A stretch of 37,445 nt of DNA from an uncultured Microcaldota archaeon (GTDB taxonomy: Archaea > Micrarchaeota > Micrarchaeia > Anstonellales > J096): positions 1 to 37,445 of the forward strand of contig CALKCX010000006.1 in the NCBI GenBank assembly GCA_938083015.1, given 5' to 3'. The notes under the pieces were generated by a model. That model was given only the letters and a program-made list of their open reading frames with translations, was not told where the DNA came from and searched no databases. The translations under genes were made by a program, and so were the position numbers. Shown piece by piece: positions 25,538 to 34,658 of the stretch. Numbering within the stretch: the stretch's first letter is position 1; each line of letters opens with the position of its first letter.

Positions 25538-26608
25538 ATGAAAATTGTAGTAGATTTAGATGGTGTAATAATATCTTTGCCACCTTCTTATAAAGATAAA
25601 GATAAGGTCATATTTGATTACAATATGGTGGAGTTTTTAAAACATAGAAAAAGATTAGGAGACTATATAATAATCTTTTCCTCTAATGGAATGAATAGTA
25701 ATAACAACGATATTGGCAAAGTATATACGAAAAATTATGTTAGAATATTTAATTTGTTAAAAGACAATGACGTACCTTTTGATGAATTAATATTAGGTAA
25801 ACCAAATGCAGATATATATATTGATGATAAAGCTATTCGATATACCAAATATTATAATCTAAATCTTCCATATTTTATAATAACAGCAGCAGGTGCAGGA
25901 AATAGAACTAAAGATATATCTAATTTACCTAAGCCAGTTATACCTATATTGGGCAAACCTATGTTATATTGGGCAATGAAATCTTTACCTTTAGATATAG
26001 CTCAAAAGATAATATTAATATATAGAGACGATATTGTGCTTGAGACCTTTAAAACTAGCTTATCCGAGTTAGGTTATAACGATTATTTTATAGATGAAAA
26101 ATTAGAACATGTTAAAATAGATAAAGTTACTAGAGGACAAGCAGAAACAGTTTTATACGCAGAAAATCTAATAGATAATTCTCCAATAGTTATATATAAC
26201 ATCGATACTTATTTTAGATCTTACTATATTAAATCGAAGTTGTTAACATTTTCAAATAAATATGAAGGAATAATTGGTGGTTTTTATGCTAAAAATCCAG
26301 CTTTGAGTTTTATCAAAGTAGACAATGATAAAGTCGTCGATATTGAAGAGAAAAAAGTTATATCCGAAATAGCAACTACCGGCCTATACGGATTTAAGAA
26401 TTTTTCAATATTTAAACATTATTATGATAATTACGTAGATGAGATAATAAAAAATTATAGAGAAGCTTATATAGCACCTATTTATAAATATATGATAGCT
26501 GATGGAAGAGAAATCTGGTATGATATAGGCGAATGTGCTTATACTTTAGGTTCTAAAACTGAGGTGGAAGAATTTGAAAGATTCTTTAAATCACAAGACC
26601 AGTGTTAA
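25538..26608 (+). CDS. HAD-like domain fused to a sugar-phosphate nucleotidyltransferase
   Basis: N-term MKIVVDLDGVIISLPPSY...IIIFSSNGMNSN...ADIYIDDKAIRY (HAD-like); C-term ITAAGAGNRTKDISNLPKPVIPILGKPMLYWAMKSLP (NTP_transferase signature). Confidence 0.8.
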   Translation: MKIVVDLDGVIISLPPSYKDKDKVIFDYNMVEFLKHRKRLGDYIIIFSSNGMNSNNNDIGKVYTKNYVRIFNLLKDNDVPFDELILGKPNADIYIDDKAIRYTKYYNLNLPYFIITAAGAGNRTKDISNLPKPVIPILGKPMLYWAMKSLPLDIAQKIILIYRDDIVLETFKTSLSELGYNDYFIDEKLEHVKIDKVTRGQAETVLYAENLIDNSPIVIYNIDTYFRSYYIKSKLLTFSNKYEGIIGGFYAKNPALSFIKVDNDKVVDIEEKKVISEIATTGLYGFKNFSIFKHYYDNYVDEIIKNYREAYIAPIYKYMIADGREIWYDIGECAYTLGSKTEVEEFERFFKSQDQC

Positions 26609-27476
26609 TATAGAAATAAAAGATAATAAAGTTATAAAAAAAGCTCAATCTGAAGATTTTCTATATCAAATACGATGGTTCTTAGAGTTACCTAATGAAT
26701 TAAGAGATTTAATACCAAAAGTATATTCTTTCTCTTTAGAAGAGAAGTTTATCGAGCTTGAATACTATCCAGAAGGTAGTATTGATAAATACTTTGTTCA
26801 TGGAAATTATCAAATAATTCAGAATGCACTTTTATTCTTAGATAATATCATAGATAGGTTTTCTAAATATAAAAAAACAGCTAATTCTGAAGATATTTAT
26901 AATATGTATTATGTAAAGACAGTTGAAAGGTTGAATAAATTAAAACAAATAGGTGATCAAGAAATTAGAGATATTTTGCAAAGAGAATACATATATATAA
27001 ATGAAGAGAGAATGTTTGGAATATCGAAGATAATCGAATTATCTAAAAAATATGTTGACAAATTTATTATCAATGAATATCAATTAATACATGGCGATTT
27101 GTGTTTTAACAATATATTAAAATCTAATCAATCTTTTGTGCTAATAGACCCAAGGGGAATGTTTGGCAATACCTTTATGTATGGAGACGTTAAATACGAT
27201 ATTGCAAAGATATCTCATTCTCTATTGGGCGGTTATGATTTTATCATGTTTGATAAATTTAAATTATTGAGGAATGAAGGTTATATATTAGAATATCCTA
27301 AAACAAATATAAGAATTCCGAAACTTCAACATATTCACATAGATGCTAATATAAGATACATCGAGGCCCATTTATTTCTATCTATGACGCCTTTACATAT
27401 ATATAATTTGGAAAGAGTAAAAGCTATGTTGATAAACGGTATTAGACTGTTCAATCTCTATTCCATATATTTATAA
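26574..27476 (+). CDS. APH/choline kinase-like small-molecule phosphotransferase
   Basis: LIHGDLCFNNILKSNQSFVLIDPRGMFGNTFMYGDVKYDIAKISHSLLGGY (HGDxxxxN and the iDP/D motif of APH-fold kinases). Confidence 0.75.
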   Translation: MKDSLNHKTSVNIEIKDNKVIKKAQSEDFLYQIRWFLELPNELRDLIPKVYSFSLEEKFIELEYYPEGSIDKYFVHGNYQIIQNALLFLDNIIDRFSKYKKTANSEDIYNMYYVKTVERLNKLKQIGDQEIRDILQREYIYINEERMFGISKIIELSKKYVDKFIINEYQLIHGDLCFNNILKSNQSFVLIDPRGMFGNTFMYGDVKYDIAKISHSLLGGYDFIMFDKFKLLRNEGYILEYPKTNIRIPKLQHIHIDANIRYIEAHLFLSMTPLHIYNLERVKAMLINGIRLFNLYSIYL

Positions 27477-28630
27477 GGATCGCATGTTAAATAAAATATA
27501 TTGGAAAGAATTGTCATACCTAAGGTAATTAATGATAAGAATAATATTATAGGTATAGAGAATAAAACAAATAATCTATTGATATTAGAATACGATATTT
27601 CGTAATAAGCGTTATCCTCTGGTATTATACAGATTATCTTTGGAGTTAACAATCTATATATGCTTGTTTGTAATCCAAAACCATTACTAGATATTAATAC
27701 ATTCTTTTTATTAAATAATAGTTTAATAATCGCAGATAATCTTGATAAAATTCCCCCTTTATCCATCTCTCTTATATCGAATACATCTGTTGGTTTATCT
27801 ATAGGTTTGTGTTGATTAATAGATTGAAATGTTTTTAGATTAGAATCTTTGTAAAATCTACCAGTATTTCTAGTAATTCCATCGATTATACCTAAGATAG
27901 AAGGAAGTATTGACTTTCTATCGTGAAATATCATAAATAAAATGTCAAAATACATTGACGATATGTATAAAAAATGTTTAAAAATATTTGAAGATTTCGA
28001 CATCTTTATTATTAGATTACGATTTGATAGGTAATTATTAATAGAGAATGGACTTTTTCTATGATATTTTTTGTAATGTTCATGAATTACTTTAAAATTA
28101 TCGATTTTTATTATTTGATTTGGATTTACAGTTTGTAATGCATAAGCATCTTCATAAAAAAAGTATAAGGCCGGACACATATTTACCTTAACATCTTTTG
28201 ATAAAGTAGCGTATCTCCACATTTGATAATCTAAATATCCAGGTTGAGTAAGTGGAATTTTAAGATATCCTTTTTCTCTTATCTTAAATGGCAAATCCAT
28301 ATCTTGAGGATAGCAATCGTCTTCAGCAAAAGTTATAAACTCATAATTATTATCTATAGCGTATTTATAACCTATGTAAAACCCCCCTGCTGGACCATCG
28401 TCGTATTTTCTTTTTATCAATATTACATTATGGGGGTAATTTTTAAGTATTTTCTTTACTTTCTCCAAATCAACTTTATAACCTAAGACCAATATAATAT
28501 CGTATATCGGTGATAGCTTTGATAAGTGTTTATCTATATAATCTAATCTGTCAAACATTACTATTATAATAGCGTGATCATTGATTTTAATACCTTCTAT
28601 TATATCTACGATATTATTAAGATCTTTCAT
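27458..28630 (-). CDS. GT2-like glycosyltransferase with C-terminal hydrophobic segment
   Basis: IIIVMFDRLDYIDKHLSKL, KYDDGPAGGFYIGYKYAI (GGF motif of GT2 rhamnosyl/Galf-like transferases), FAEDDCYP (DxD-like). Confidence 0.7.
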   Translation of the reverse strand: MKDLNNIVDIIEGIKINDHAIIIVMFDRLDYIDKHLSKLSPIYDIILVLGYKVDLEKVKKILKNYPHNVILIKRKYDDGPAGGFYIGYKYAIDNNYEFITFAEDDCYPQDMDLPFKIREKGYLKIPLTQPGYLDYQMWRYATLSKDVKVNMCPALYFFYEDAYALQTVNPNQIIKIDNFKVIHEHYKKYHRKSPFSINNYLSNRNLIIKMSKSSNIFKHFLYISSMYFDILFMIFHDRKSILPSILGIIDGITRNTGRFYKDSNLKTFQSINQHKPIDKPTDVFDIREMDKGGILSRLSAIIKLLFNKKNVLISSNGFGLQTSIYRLLTPKIICIIPEDNAYYEISYSNINRLFVLFSIPIILFLSLITLGMTILSNIFYLTCDPYKYME

Positions 28631-28635
28631 CTATT

Positions 28636-31600
28636 CTATTTTTTCATTTTTCTTAATATTAATATTACTGCTATGACTAAAATTGCTATTAATAGTATTA
28701 ACCACCAATAAGATCCTATATTTCTATCTTTGTTATACTGTTCTATCTGCTTAACCTCTTTTTCTGTATCTTCAATCTTTTGTTCATAATCTGTTTGTTT
28801 AGTTTCTTGTTCAATAATCTTAGGTTTTTCCTTCTCCGTATTATTAGGTAATGTAATGTTATTGTTAGGTAATGTGATATTGGTACTAGGTAATGTAATA
28901 TTTGATTGATTAAATCCGGTTTGTGGAATATTCTGAGTGATATTGGTAATATTTTGACTTATATTTTGATTAGTCGTATTCTGTGTAACATTTTGATTAA
29001 TACTTTGATTTTGTGTAACATTATTGCTTACATTCTGCGTAATATTACTAGATGCATTATTACTAGATCCACCATTATTACTAGATGAACCGCCACTTTG
29101 TCCAGAGCCTCCTTGTACAACATAGAAAACTATTCTAGAAGATTTGTTATTAACTCCGTCTGTACATTCAACAGTAAAATTGTAATTTCCTGTTGACAAT
29201 TGATGAGCTACACTATAAATAGTACCATTTTGAACAGATACTGTATTATAATAACTAGAATTACCGCTTATATTATAACTACATGTTAATACATTAGCAA
29301 GATTATCTGTAACATTGAATCTAAAGTTTACATTACCAACAGAATGCACAGAATTATTAATAGGTGCTATTATATTTACATTAGGTGCCTGATTGTCTAC
29401 AATTCCTCCAAAAGTCAAAGGATAATAATCAATAGAACCATTTATATTATATGGCGCATCACATATGTTATCGTTATCGTTATCTGAACAGGTATCCGAA
29501 TAACCGTCCATATTAGGTGTTGTCCAATAGTTACCACCTATATAAGGTGTATTTATTATACTAGGCCCAGGCTGTCTAGAAGTATTCAATAAAAGTACTG
29601 AATTTTGAATATCAAGTGTTATATTACCCGATATATTTATAATATTATTAAAAAGCCACAATTTACTACCTCTATAAACCCATATTTGTCCACGATTTAG
29701 TCTTATCTTATTATTATTTAAAACTGCACTAGAATTGAAATCAATATAGGCAAATAAGTCATTGTAAAATTCAGAATTAGTTAAGCTTAGATTAGAATAA
29801 TCTAAATATATGCCTCCATATACAAACATATTTTCACTTAAATTAACTTCAGAATAAACAAGGCTAAGACCATATTCGATAAGATTATATTTTATATTGT
29901 TATTAACACTATTTACCTGCAAAAATATTATTGTGTTTATTCTATTGATCATCACGTTTGGCGTATTATTAGTATTCTCCAATGTTATAGAAGCTATTTT
30001 ATTATCTAATATTGTTATGTTATTGTTCTGTCTTCTTATTTTTAGTTGATAAATTTTATTATTTGTAATTAACATATTACTACAATTTTCAATATTTATT
30101 GTTGGCCATCCAAATACACTGCCTTTATAATACATACCATCCATATAGGAATTGGTAACATTAGATATCGTCATTTCTATTGTTGAATCTAATACTCCGA
30201 AATTCGTACCATTAGCTATAAAAGCTGTTATACTATATGTATCAAATTCAGCATTTATAATACTAAAATATGAGAAGTTTCTAAAGAATATATATGTAAC
30301 AAACCTTCTAGTTATCTGATATCCGTTTCCATCTAAAACCTTATTACTGAAATTTTCAATATACAAATTATTATTCATTATTTGTATATCATTTATAAGT
30401 CTAATTATGTTACAATTATTATTGTTAAATGCGTTTATCAATTCTACTTGATTTGATACATTACATACATTTGGTAAATTAGTCAATGTCAATGGATACT
30501 GGTCTATTAAAGATGAAACTTGATAAGGTGAATCACATATATTATTTTGATCCACATCATTGCACGTCTCTGAATATCCTGTTCCATCTGGTTTTGCCCA
30601 ATAGTTACCACCAATGTATTGCGTATCTAATATAGATACCCCCATAATAAGAGGAGAATTAAGCAATATCGAATCACCTTCTATATTGTATTGAGAGGCA
30701 TTGATTATGTTATTATACACTTTTACCATAGAGTTATTTGCCATTATACTAGTATTATAAAGTACATTCTTACTAATCTTAATCGAACTGCTATTGAATA
30801 ACAATAAGCTATTTATAAAGTAAGCTTTTTCTAAAACTTGACCAATCGTATTTTCATAATATATCAAGCTTCTATTGAATACATCGTTTGACGTATTAAA
30901 CACAGATTGAAATATCGATAGGTTTGAATTTCTAAAGTTAGAAATGTTTGATATAAATGTTGATTCAAATAGATTGATGTTACTGTCTATAAATTCAGAA
31001 TTAAAAGATACTACATAAGAAGTATTACTAAAAATCCTGCCAGTTAGATTACTTAAACCTATACCGATTACAGCCATATTTGATGTAACATTGCTATTAA
31101 GATAGCTTAAATAAATAAGCAAAGTACTATTGAAGACAAAAATATTGCTTTCTATTTTAGAATACATTACCTTTATTTCTTGTAAGTTATTAGAAGACAT
31201 GTTACCTCGAACAGTTATATCATAAAAGGTTATAATGTTTGGATTAATTAAATTTAGATTACCAGTCAATATTTTATTATTTCCGTATAAAAATAACGAT
31301 CTGTTTAACGTTAAATTCGAACTTAATCCTATATTATTTAACATTCTTATAGTATTACAGCTATTGTTATTAACTGCTGCTCTTAATTCATTCTCTGTAG
31401 ATACATCACAAAAAGTAAATTGAGTATTATTAGTTAGAGGATAGTAATCATAATGGCCATTATATTGATATGGAACATCACATATATTATTTTGATCCAA
31501 ATCATTGCACGTCTCTGAATATCCTGTTCCATCTGGTTTTGCCCAATAGTTACCACCAATGTATTGCGTACCTATTATACTAGTTCCTTGGGTTAAATGA

Positions 31601-32952
31601 GTATTCAATGATAGACTTGGAGAAGATGTTATTATTATAGGATCTGAGCTAGTATTGAATATGTTATTATAAAATAACAATCTATAATCGGTATTTACGT
31701 ATATTTTAGATAATTGAAATATAGAAGAACTTATTTCTCCTGAAGATTGTTCTTCTAAAGTTAAATTAGAATTGTTTATAAATAGATCATTGCTTATGTT
31801 AAAGTAATTTTTAGTAAGATTAAAGTTAGAAGAAAAGTATGTATTGTTATACGTTTCTACACTGTATTCTTCAGTAGATATATTTGAGAAGTTTATCATG
31901 TTATGCTCCATATTTAAATCTGATCTAAATAGATAAATATAACTGTTATTAACTATACTGGAATTTAAATAAAGACTTGAACCGTATTTTATCTCTAAGT
32001 TACTTGAAGATATTGAAATATTCGTTAAGTATAAATCGGTATCTTCTGTTTTTAATTCTGTGTTATAAATTTTTCCTTTGTTCCAATTCAATTCTATTTC
32101 ACGACCATTACCACCTTGATAGGATTTAAAAGAGATGTTATATAAAGATACGTTTTCAAAATTCACATATATAGTTGGCGATCTTCCATTATATATACTA
32201 ATTTCTCCATTTTCAAATCTACAGTTTAAAACACTTACATCTTCTAAATTATCGGTTTGAGTTAATCTAAATTGAGAATTATTGCTAAATAAACAATCCA
32301 TAATTGCATAGTTACGACCATTGTCTATTTTTAAATTATTATTTAGAAAGGTAGAATTGATTAATTCAAATTGTACTAATTTGTACAATTCAACAGTCCC
32401 ATTTGTAAACATAGAATTTTCTATATTTATAAATTCAGAAAAATCAATACTAATATAAGCGACGATAATACTGTTATTAATATTCATCTCTTCAATTCTA
32501 TTCATACGTATATCAGTAAACAATATTGTTGTATTATCAAAAGCTATGTTTTGCCCATTATTATATGTTAAAGATAAGTTTGTCAATTTAGAATCTTTGA
32601 AAATCAAATCGTCAGTATAGTATAAATATAAATAAGAATTGTTAATTTTAACATTAGTAAAATTTATTAGATAAGAATTTGTTAAATTTAAAGACGTTAA
32701 AATATTTAAGTTAGAAAATGTAATATTATAAGAATAATCTAATCTTAAAGCATATCGACCTGTTAAAGCTTTATCATTTCCCAAAATAATCTTGTGCCTA
32801 ACATTATTCAAAATGTAATGATTGTCAAAAGAGATATCATCTAAAAGATTTATCTGATTACAAGACACATTGTTTAAAGCTGATATGAATTCGGTAATGT
32901 TATTGACATTACAACCAAAAGATACGATAGTCAATATTAATAACCATAACAT
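28636..32952 (-). CDS. Giant surface protein: three beta-helix (NosD/pectate-lyase-like) modules, Ig-like domain, N/T/Q-rich stalk, C-terminal TM anchor
   Basis: N-terminal hydrophobic signal; three copies of a CNV..EL..A..N.CN.I.L..DI cap and of a GGNYW...GYS.TC.D.D.NNICD.PY....DYYPLT end motif; C-terminal WWLILLIAILVIAVILILRKMKK; many NxS/T sequons. Confidence 0.85.
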   Translation of the reverse strand: MLWLLILTIVSFGCNVNNITEFISALNNVSCNQINLLDDISFDNHYILNNVRHKIILGNDKALTGRYALRLDYSYNITFSNLNILTSLNLTNSYLINFTNVKINNSYLYLYYTDDLIFKDSKLTNLSLTYNNGQNIAFDNTTILFTDIRMNRIEEMNINNSIIVAYISIDFSEFINIENSMFTNGTVELYKLVQFELINSTFLNNNLKIDNGRNYAIMDCLFSNNSQFRLTQTDNLEDVSVLNCRFENGEISIYNGRSPTIYVNFENVSLYNISFKSYQGGNGREIELNWNKGKIYNTELKTEDTDLYLTNISISSSNLEIKYGSSLYLNSSIVNNSYIYLFRSDLNMEHNMINFSNISTEEYSVETYNNTYFSSNFNLTKNYFNISNDLFINNSNLTLEEQSSGEISSSIFQLSKIYVNTDYRLLFYNNIFNTSSDPIIITSSPSLSLNTHLTQGTSIIGTQYIGGNYWAKPDGTGYSETCNDLDQNNICDVPYQYNGHYDYYPLTNNTQFTFCDVSTENELRAAVNNNSCNTIRMLNNIGLSSNLTLNRSLFLYGNNKILTGNLNLINPNIITFYDITVRGNMSSNNLQEIKVMYSKIESNIFVFNSTLLIYLSYLNSNVTSNMAVIGIGLSNLTGRIFSNTSYVVSFNSEFIDSNINLFESTFISNISNFRNSNLSIFQSVFNTSNDVFNRSLIYYENTIGQVLEKAYFINSLLLFNSSSIKISKNVLYNTSIMANNSMVKVYNNIINASQYNIEGDSILLNSPLIMGVSILDTQYIGGNYWAKPDGTGYSETCNDVDQNNICDSPYQVSSLIDQYPLTLTNLPNVCNVSNQVELINAFNNNNCNIIRLINDIQIMNNNLYIENFSNKVLDGNGYQITRRFVTYIFFRNFSYFSIINAEFDTYSITAFIANGTNFGVLDSTIEMTISNVTNSYMDGMYYKGSVFGWPTINIENCSNMLITNNKIYQLKIRRQNNNITILDNKIASITLENTNNTPNVMINRINTIIFLQVNSVNNNIKYNLIEYGLSLVYSEVNLSENMFVYGGIYLDYSNLSLTNSEFYNDLFAYIDFNSSAVLNNNKIRLNRGQIWVYRGSKLWLFNNIINISGNITLDIQNSVLLLNTSRQPGPSIINTPYIGGNYWTTPNMDGYSDTCSDNDNDNICDAPYNINGSIDYYPLTFGGIVDNQAPNVNIIAPINNSVHSVGNVNFRFNVTDNLANVLTCSYNISGNSSYYNTVSVQNGTIYSVAHQLSTGNYNFTVECTDGVNNKSSRIVFYVVQGGSGQSGGSSSNNGGSSNNASSNITQNVSNNVTQNQSINQNVTQNTTNQNISQNITNITQNIPQTGFNQSNITLPSTNITLPNNNITLPNNTEKEKPKIIEQETKQTDYEQKIEDTEKEVKQIEQYNKDRNIGSYWWLILLIAILVIAVILILRKMKK
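28846..28908. repeat. Three 21-bp imperfect tandem repeats encoding NITLP(N/S)-type units
   Basis: AGGTAATGTAATGTTATTGTT / AGGTAATGTGATATTGGTACT / AGGTAATGTAATATTTGATTG. Confidence 0.8.
30532..30625. repeat. 94-bp intragenic repeat, copy A
   Basis: Identical to 31477-31570 except one position (30555 C vs 31500 A) by direct alignment. Confidence 0.9.
31477..31570. repeat. 94-bp intragenic repeat, copy B
   Basis: ATCACATATATTATTTTGATCCA[A]ATCATTGCACGTCTCTGAATATCCTGTTCCATCTGGTTTTGCCCAATAGTTACCACCAATGTATTGCGTA, 945 bp from copy A. Confidence 0.9.
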
Positions 32953-33002
32953 ATTATAATAAAAAACAAATAGCTTTTTAAAGATATTTATTTAATTATT
33001 TT

Positions 33003-33689
33003 ATGAATACAAAGCTAGGTGATAGCGTTGTTTTATTGAATCAAAATTTAAGAGCACCTAGCATAGCAATCCCCGATACTAATATATTGTTAGGCGTAAT
33101 GATAGATACTCTTAAATCAGGATCAGATGATCATAATGAATATCTATTGCGTCTTATTAAAATAGCTAGAAAACATCCAATGCTTATACACCCAATCGCT
33201 CTAGGGGAGATGAGAGATAATTTAAGAAGAGCTTTAAAACAAAACAATATGTCAGATAGATATAATCAAGCTGAAAAGATTTGTGGGGAGCTTATGACAA
33301 AAATGAACGGTTATTTAAATAAAAATCTTATAAATCAATTACAAGGTATATTAAATTTATTAGGTAGAGATGTATTAGATAGTATATATTCGACTGAACG
33401 TAATATAAAAATTATACACCAAGAGAGAATTACATATGAAGAACTACATAGATCGCATTTTGACACATATCTTATATTTATGGCCGTTTTATTTAAGAGT
33501 GAATTTAAAGAATTACAAAAATTATTTGGTATTGTTGATTCTAGATTTGAATCTTATGAAACACAAGCTGGACGTATATTAGTGTTCCCCACAATATATG
33601 ATGGCCTATATCCTAAGGAATTGTTTAAAGCAAACATTATCGTGATTAGCAATGACAACACCTTGATTAATTTTCTAAAATCACAATGA
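33003..33689 (+). CDS. PIN-domain-like nuclease
   Basis: IPDTNILLGV (first acidic motif), HPIALGEMRDNL (Glu motif), HRSHFDTYLIFMAVLFK (third acidic motif), IIVISNDNTLINFLKS (C-terminal strand with D). Confidence 0.7.
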   Translation: MNTKLGDSVVLLNQNLRAPSIAIPDTNILLGVMIDTLKSGSDDHNEYLLRLIKIARKHPMLIHPIALGEMRDNLRRALKQNNMSDRYNQAEKICGELMTKMNGYLNKNLINQLQGILNLLGRDVLDSIYSTERNIKIIHQERITYEELHRSHFDTYLIFMAVLFKSEFKELQKLFGIVDSRFESYETQAGRILVFPTIYDGLYPKELFKANIIVISNDNTLINFLKSQ

Positions 33690-34276
33690 TTTATATTAAA
33701 CCTCTTAGATTACCTATTGGACATAGAATAAAAAGTAAAAAGTATATGACAGAAGCTCAGGCAAATGATTTATTTAGTAATCATCTGGTTGTAGAAGAAA
33801 AGATGGATGGAAAGCATACAGCAATAACATTAGATGGTCTTATTCTATTCGTTGAAGATTTGAAATATAGAAGGACAATTCCTTATGTAGTACCAGCTAG
33901 ATACTGTTTATTTGATATATATGATTTGAAGAGACAATTAATACTTGGTAGATCTAGTAAAGAAATGGTTTTCTATATGCTATTAGAAAAATACCCCGAA
34001 TTAATTAATAAAATGTTTCTCGTTAGAAAAATAGCTGATTTAGGTCCTAATATTGATTGGAAAACAGTTATACCGAAACTTGCAGCACAGAGTTCACCTT
34101 ATGTTGAACATGGAATGATGGAAGGAGTTGTTGTAAAGTTAGCACACGATACACCTATACTTAATATACCTAATCCAATATCCGGAAAATTTATTAATCA
34201 AGAATTCTATAATAGAATGACACCTAGTAAGATAACGGGAATGAATAAAATAAACCCATTATTTACAACCTACTAA
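33686..34276 (+). CDS. Minimal ATP-dependent RNA/DNA ligase-like nucleotidyltransferase
   Basis: Motif I VVEEKMDGKHTAI (KxDG), motif III/IIIa-like YCLFDIYDL, motif IV MEGVVVKLA, motif V-like ISGKFINQEF. ATGA overlap with the PIN gene. Confidence 0.72.
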   Translation: MIYIKPLRLPIGHRIKSKKYMTEAQANDLFSNHLVVEEKMDGKHTAITLDGLILFVEDLKYRRTIPYVVPARYCLFDIYDLKRQLILGRSSKEMVFYMLLEKYPELINKMFLVRKIADLGPNIDWKTVIPKLAAQSSPYVEHGMMEGVVVKLAHDTPILNIPNPISGKFINQEFYNRMTPSKITGMNKINPLFTTY

Positions 34277-34654
34277 CTCGACTTCAAGTATTGTGTTATT
34301 ATATATTAAATATCTTTTTGAGCTTAGCTTAATACTACTATTACGACAAGATTCAGCTCCAATTATTATACCATTAATGTATAAATCAATATTAATAGAA
34401 CCGTTTAATATGTTTTCTACTCTTATTTTTCTTAGTAATATTGTGTTCATATCCGCCATATGGCCTTTTTCATCTAATATACCAATTTGTGAGAACATTA
34501 TTCTATTTGCTTCTATAAAATTCATCTTAAATAATTCATACTCAAATATAGATCTTAGATTTGAATTATTCAATATAAGTATTATCAACCCTACTATTAG
34601 AACAAACCCTATTACAGAATTGATCAAATCCAGACTAAGTACCTGTCCTTTCAT
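34259..34654 (-). CDS. Pilin-like protein with class III signal peptide
   Basis: MKGQVLSLDLINSVIGFVLIVGLIILILNNS: KGQ-x-x-S-x-D then hydrophobic helix. Confidence 0.7.
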   Translation of the reverse strand: MKGQVLSLDLINSVIGFVLIVGLIILILNNSNLRSIFEYELFKMNFIEANRIMFSQIGILDEKGHMADMNTILLRKIRVENILNGSINIDLYINGIIIGAESCRNSSIKLSSKRYLIYNNTILEVELVGCK

Positions 34655-34658
34655 ATTC

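Noticed and set aside
28846-28908. Short tandem repeats considered as a CRISPR-like array
   Set aside because: 21-bp head-to-tail units with no spacers, in frame with an Asn-rich coding region, and no cas genes in the window.
28906-31423. Small plus-strand ORFs 28906-29088 and 31235-31423
   Set aside because: Antisense to the repetitive surface protein gene; hydrophobic character comes from complementing Asn-rich codons.
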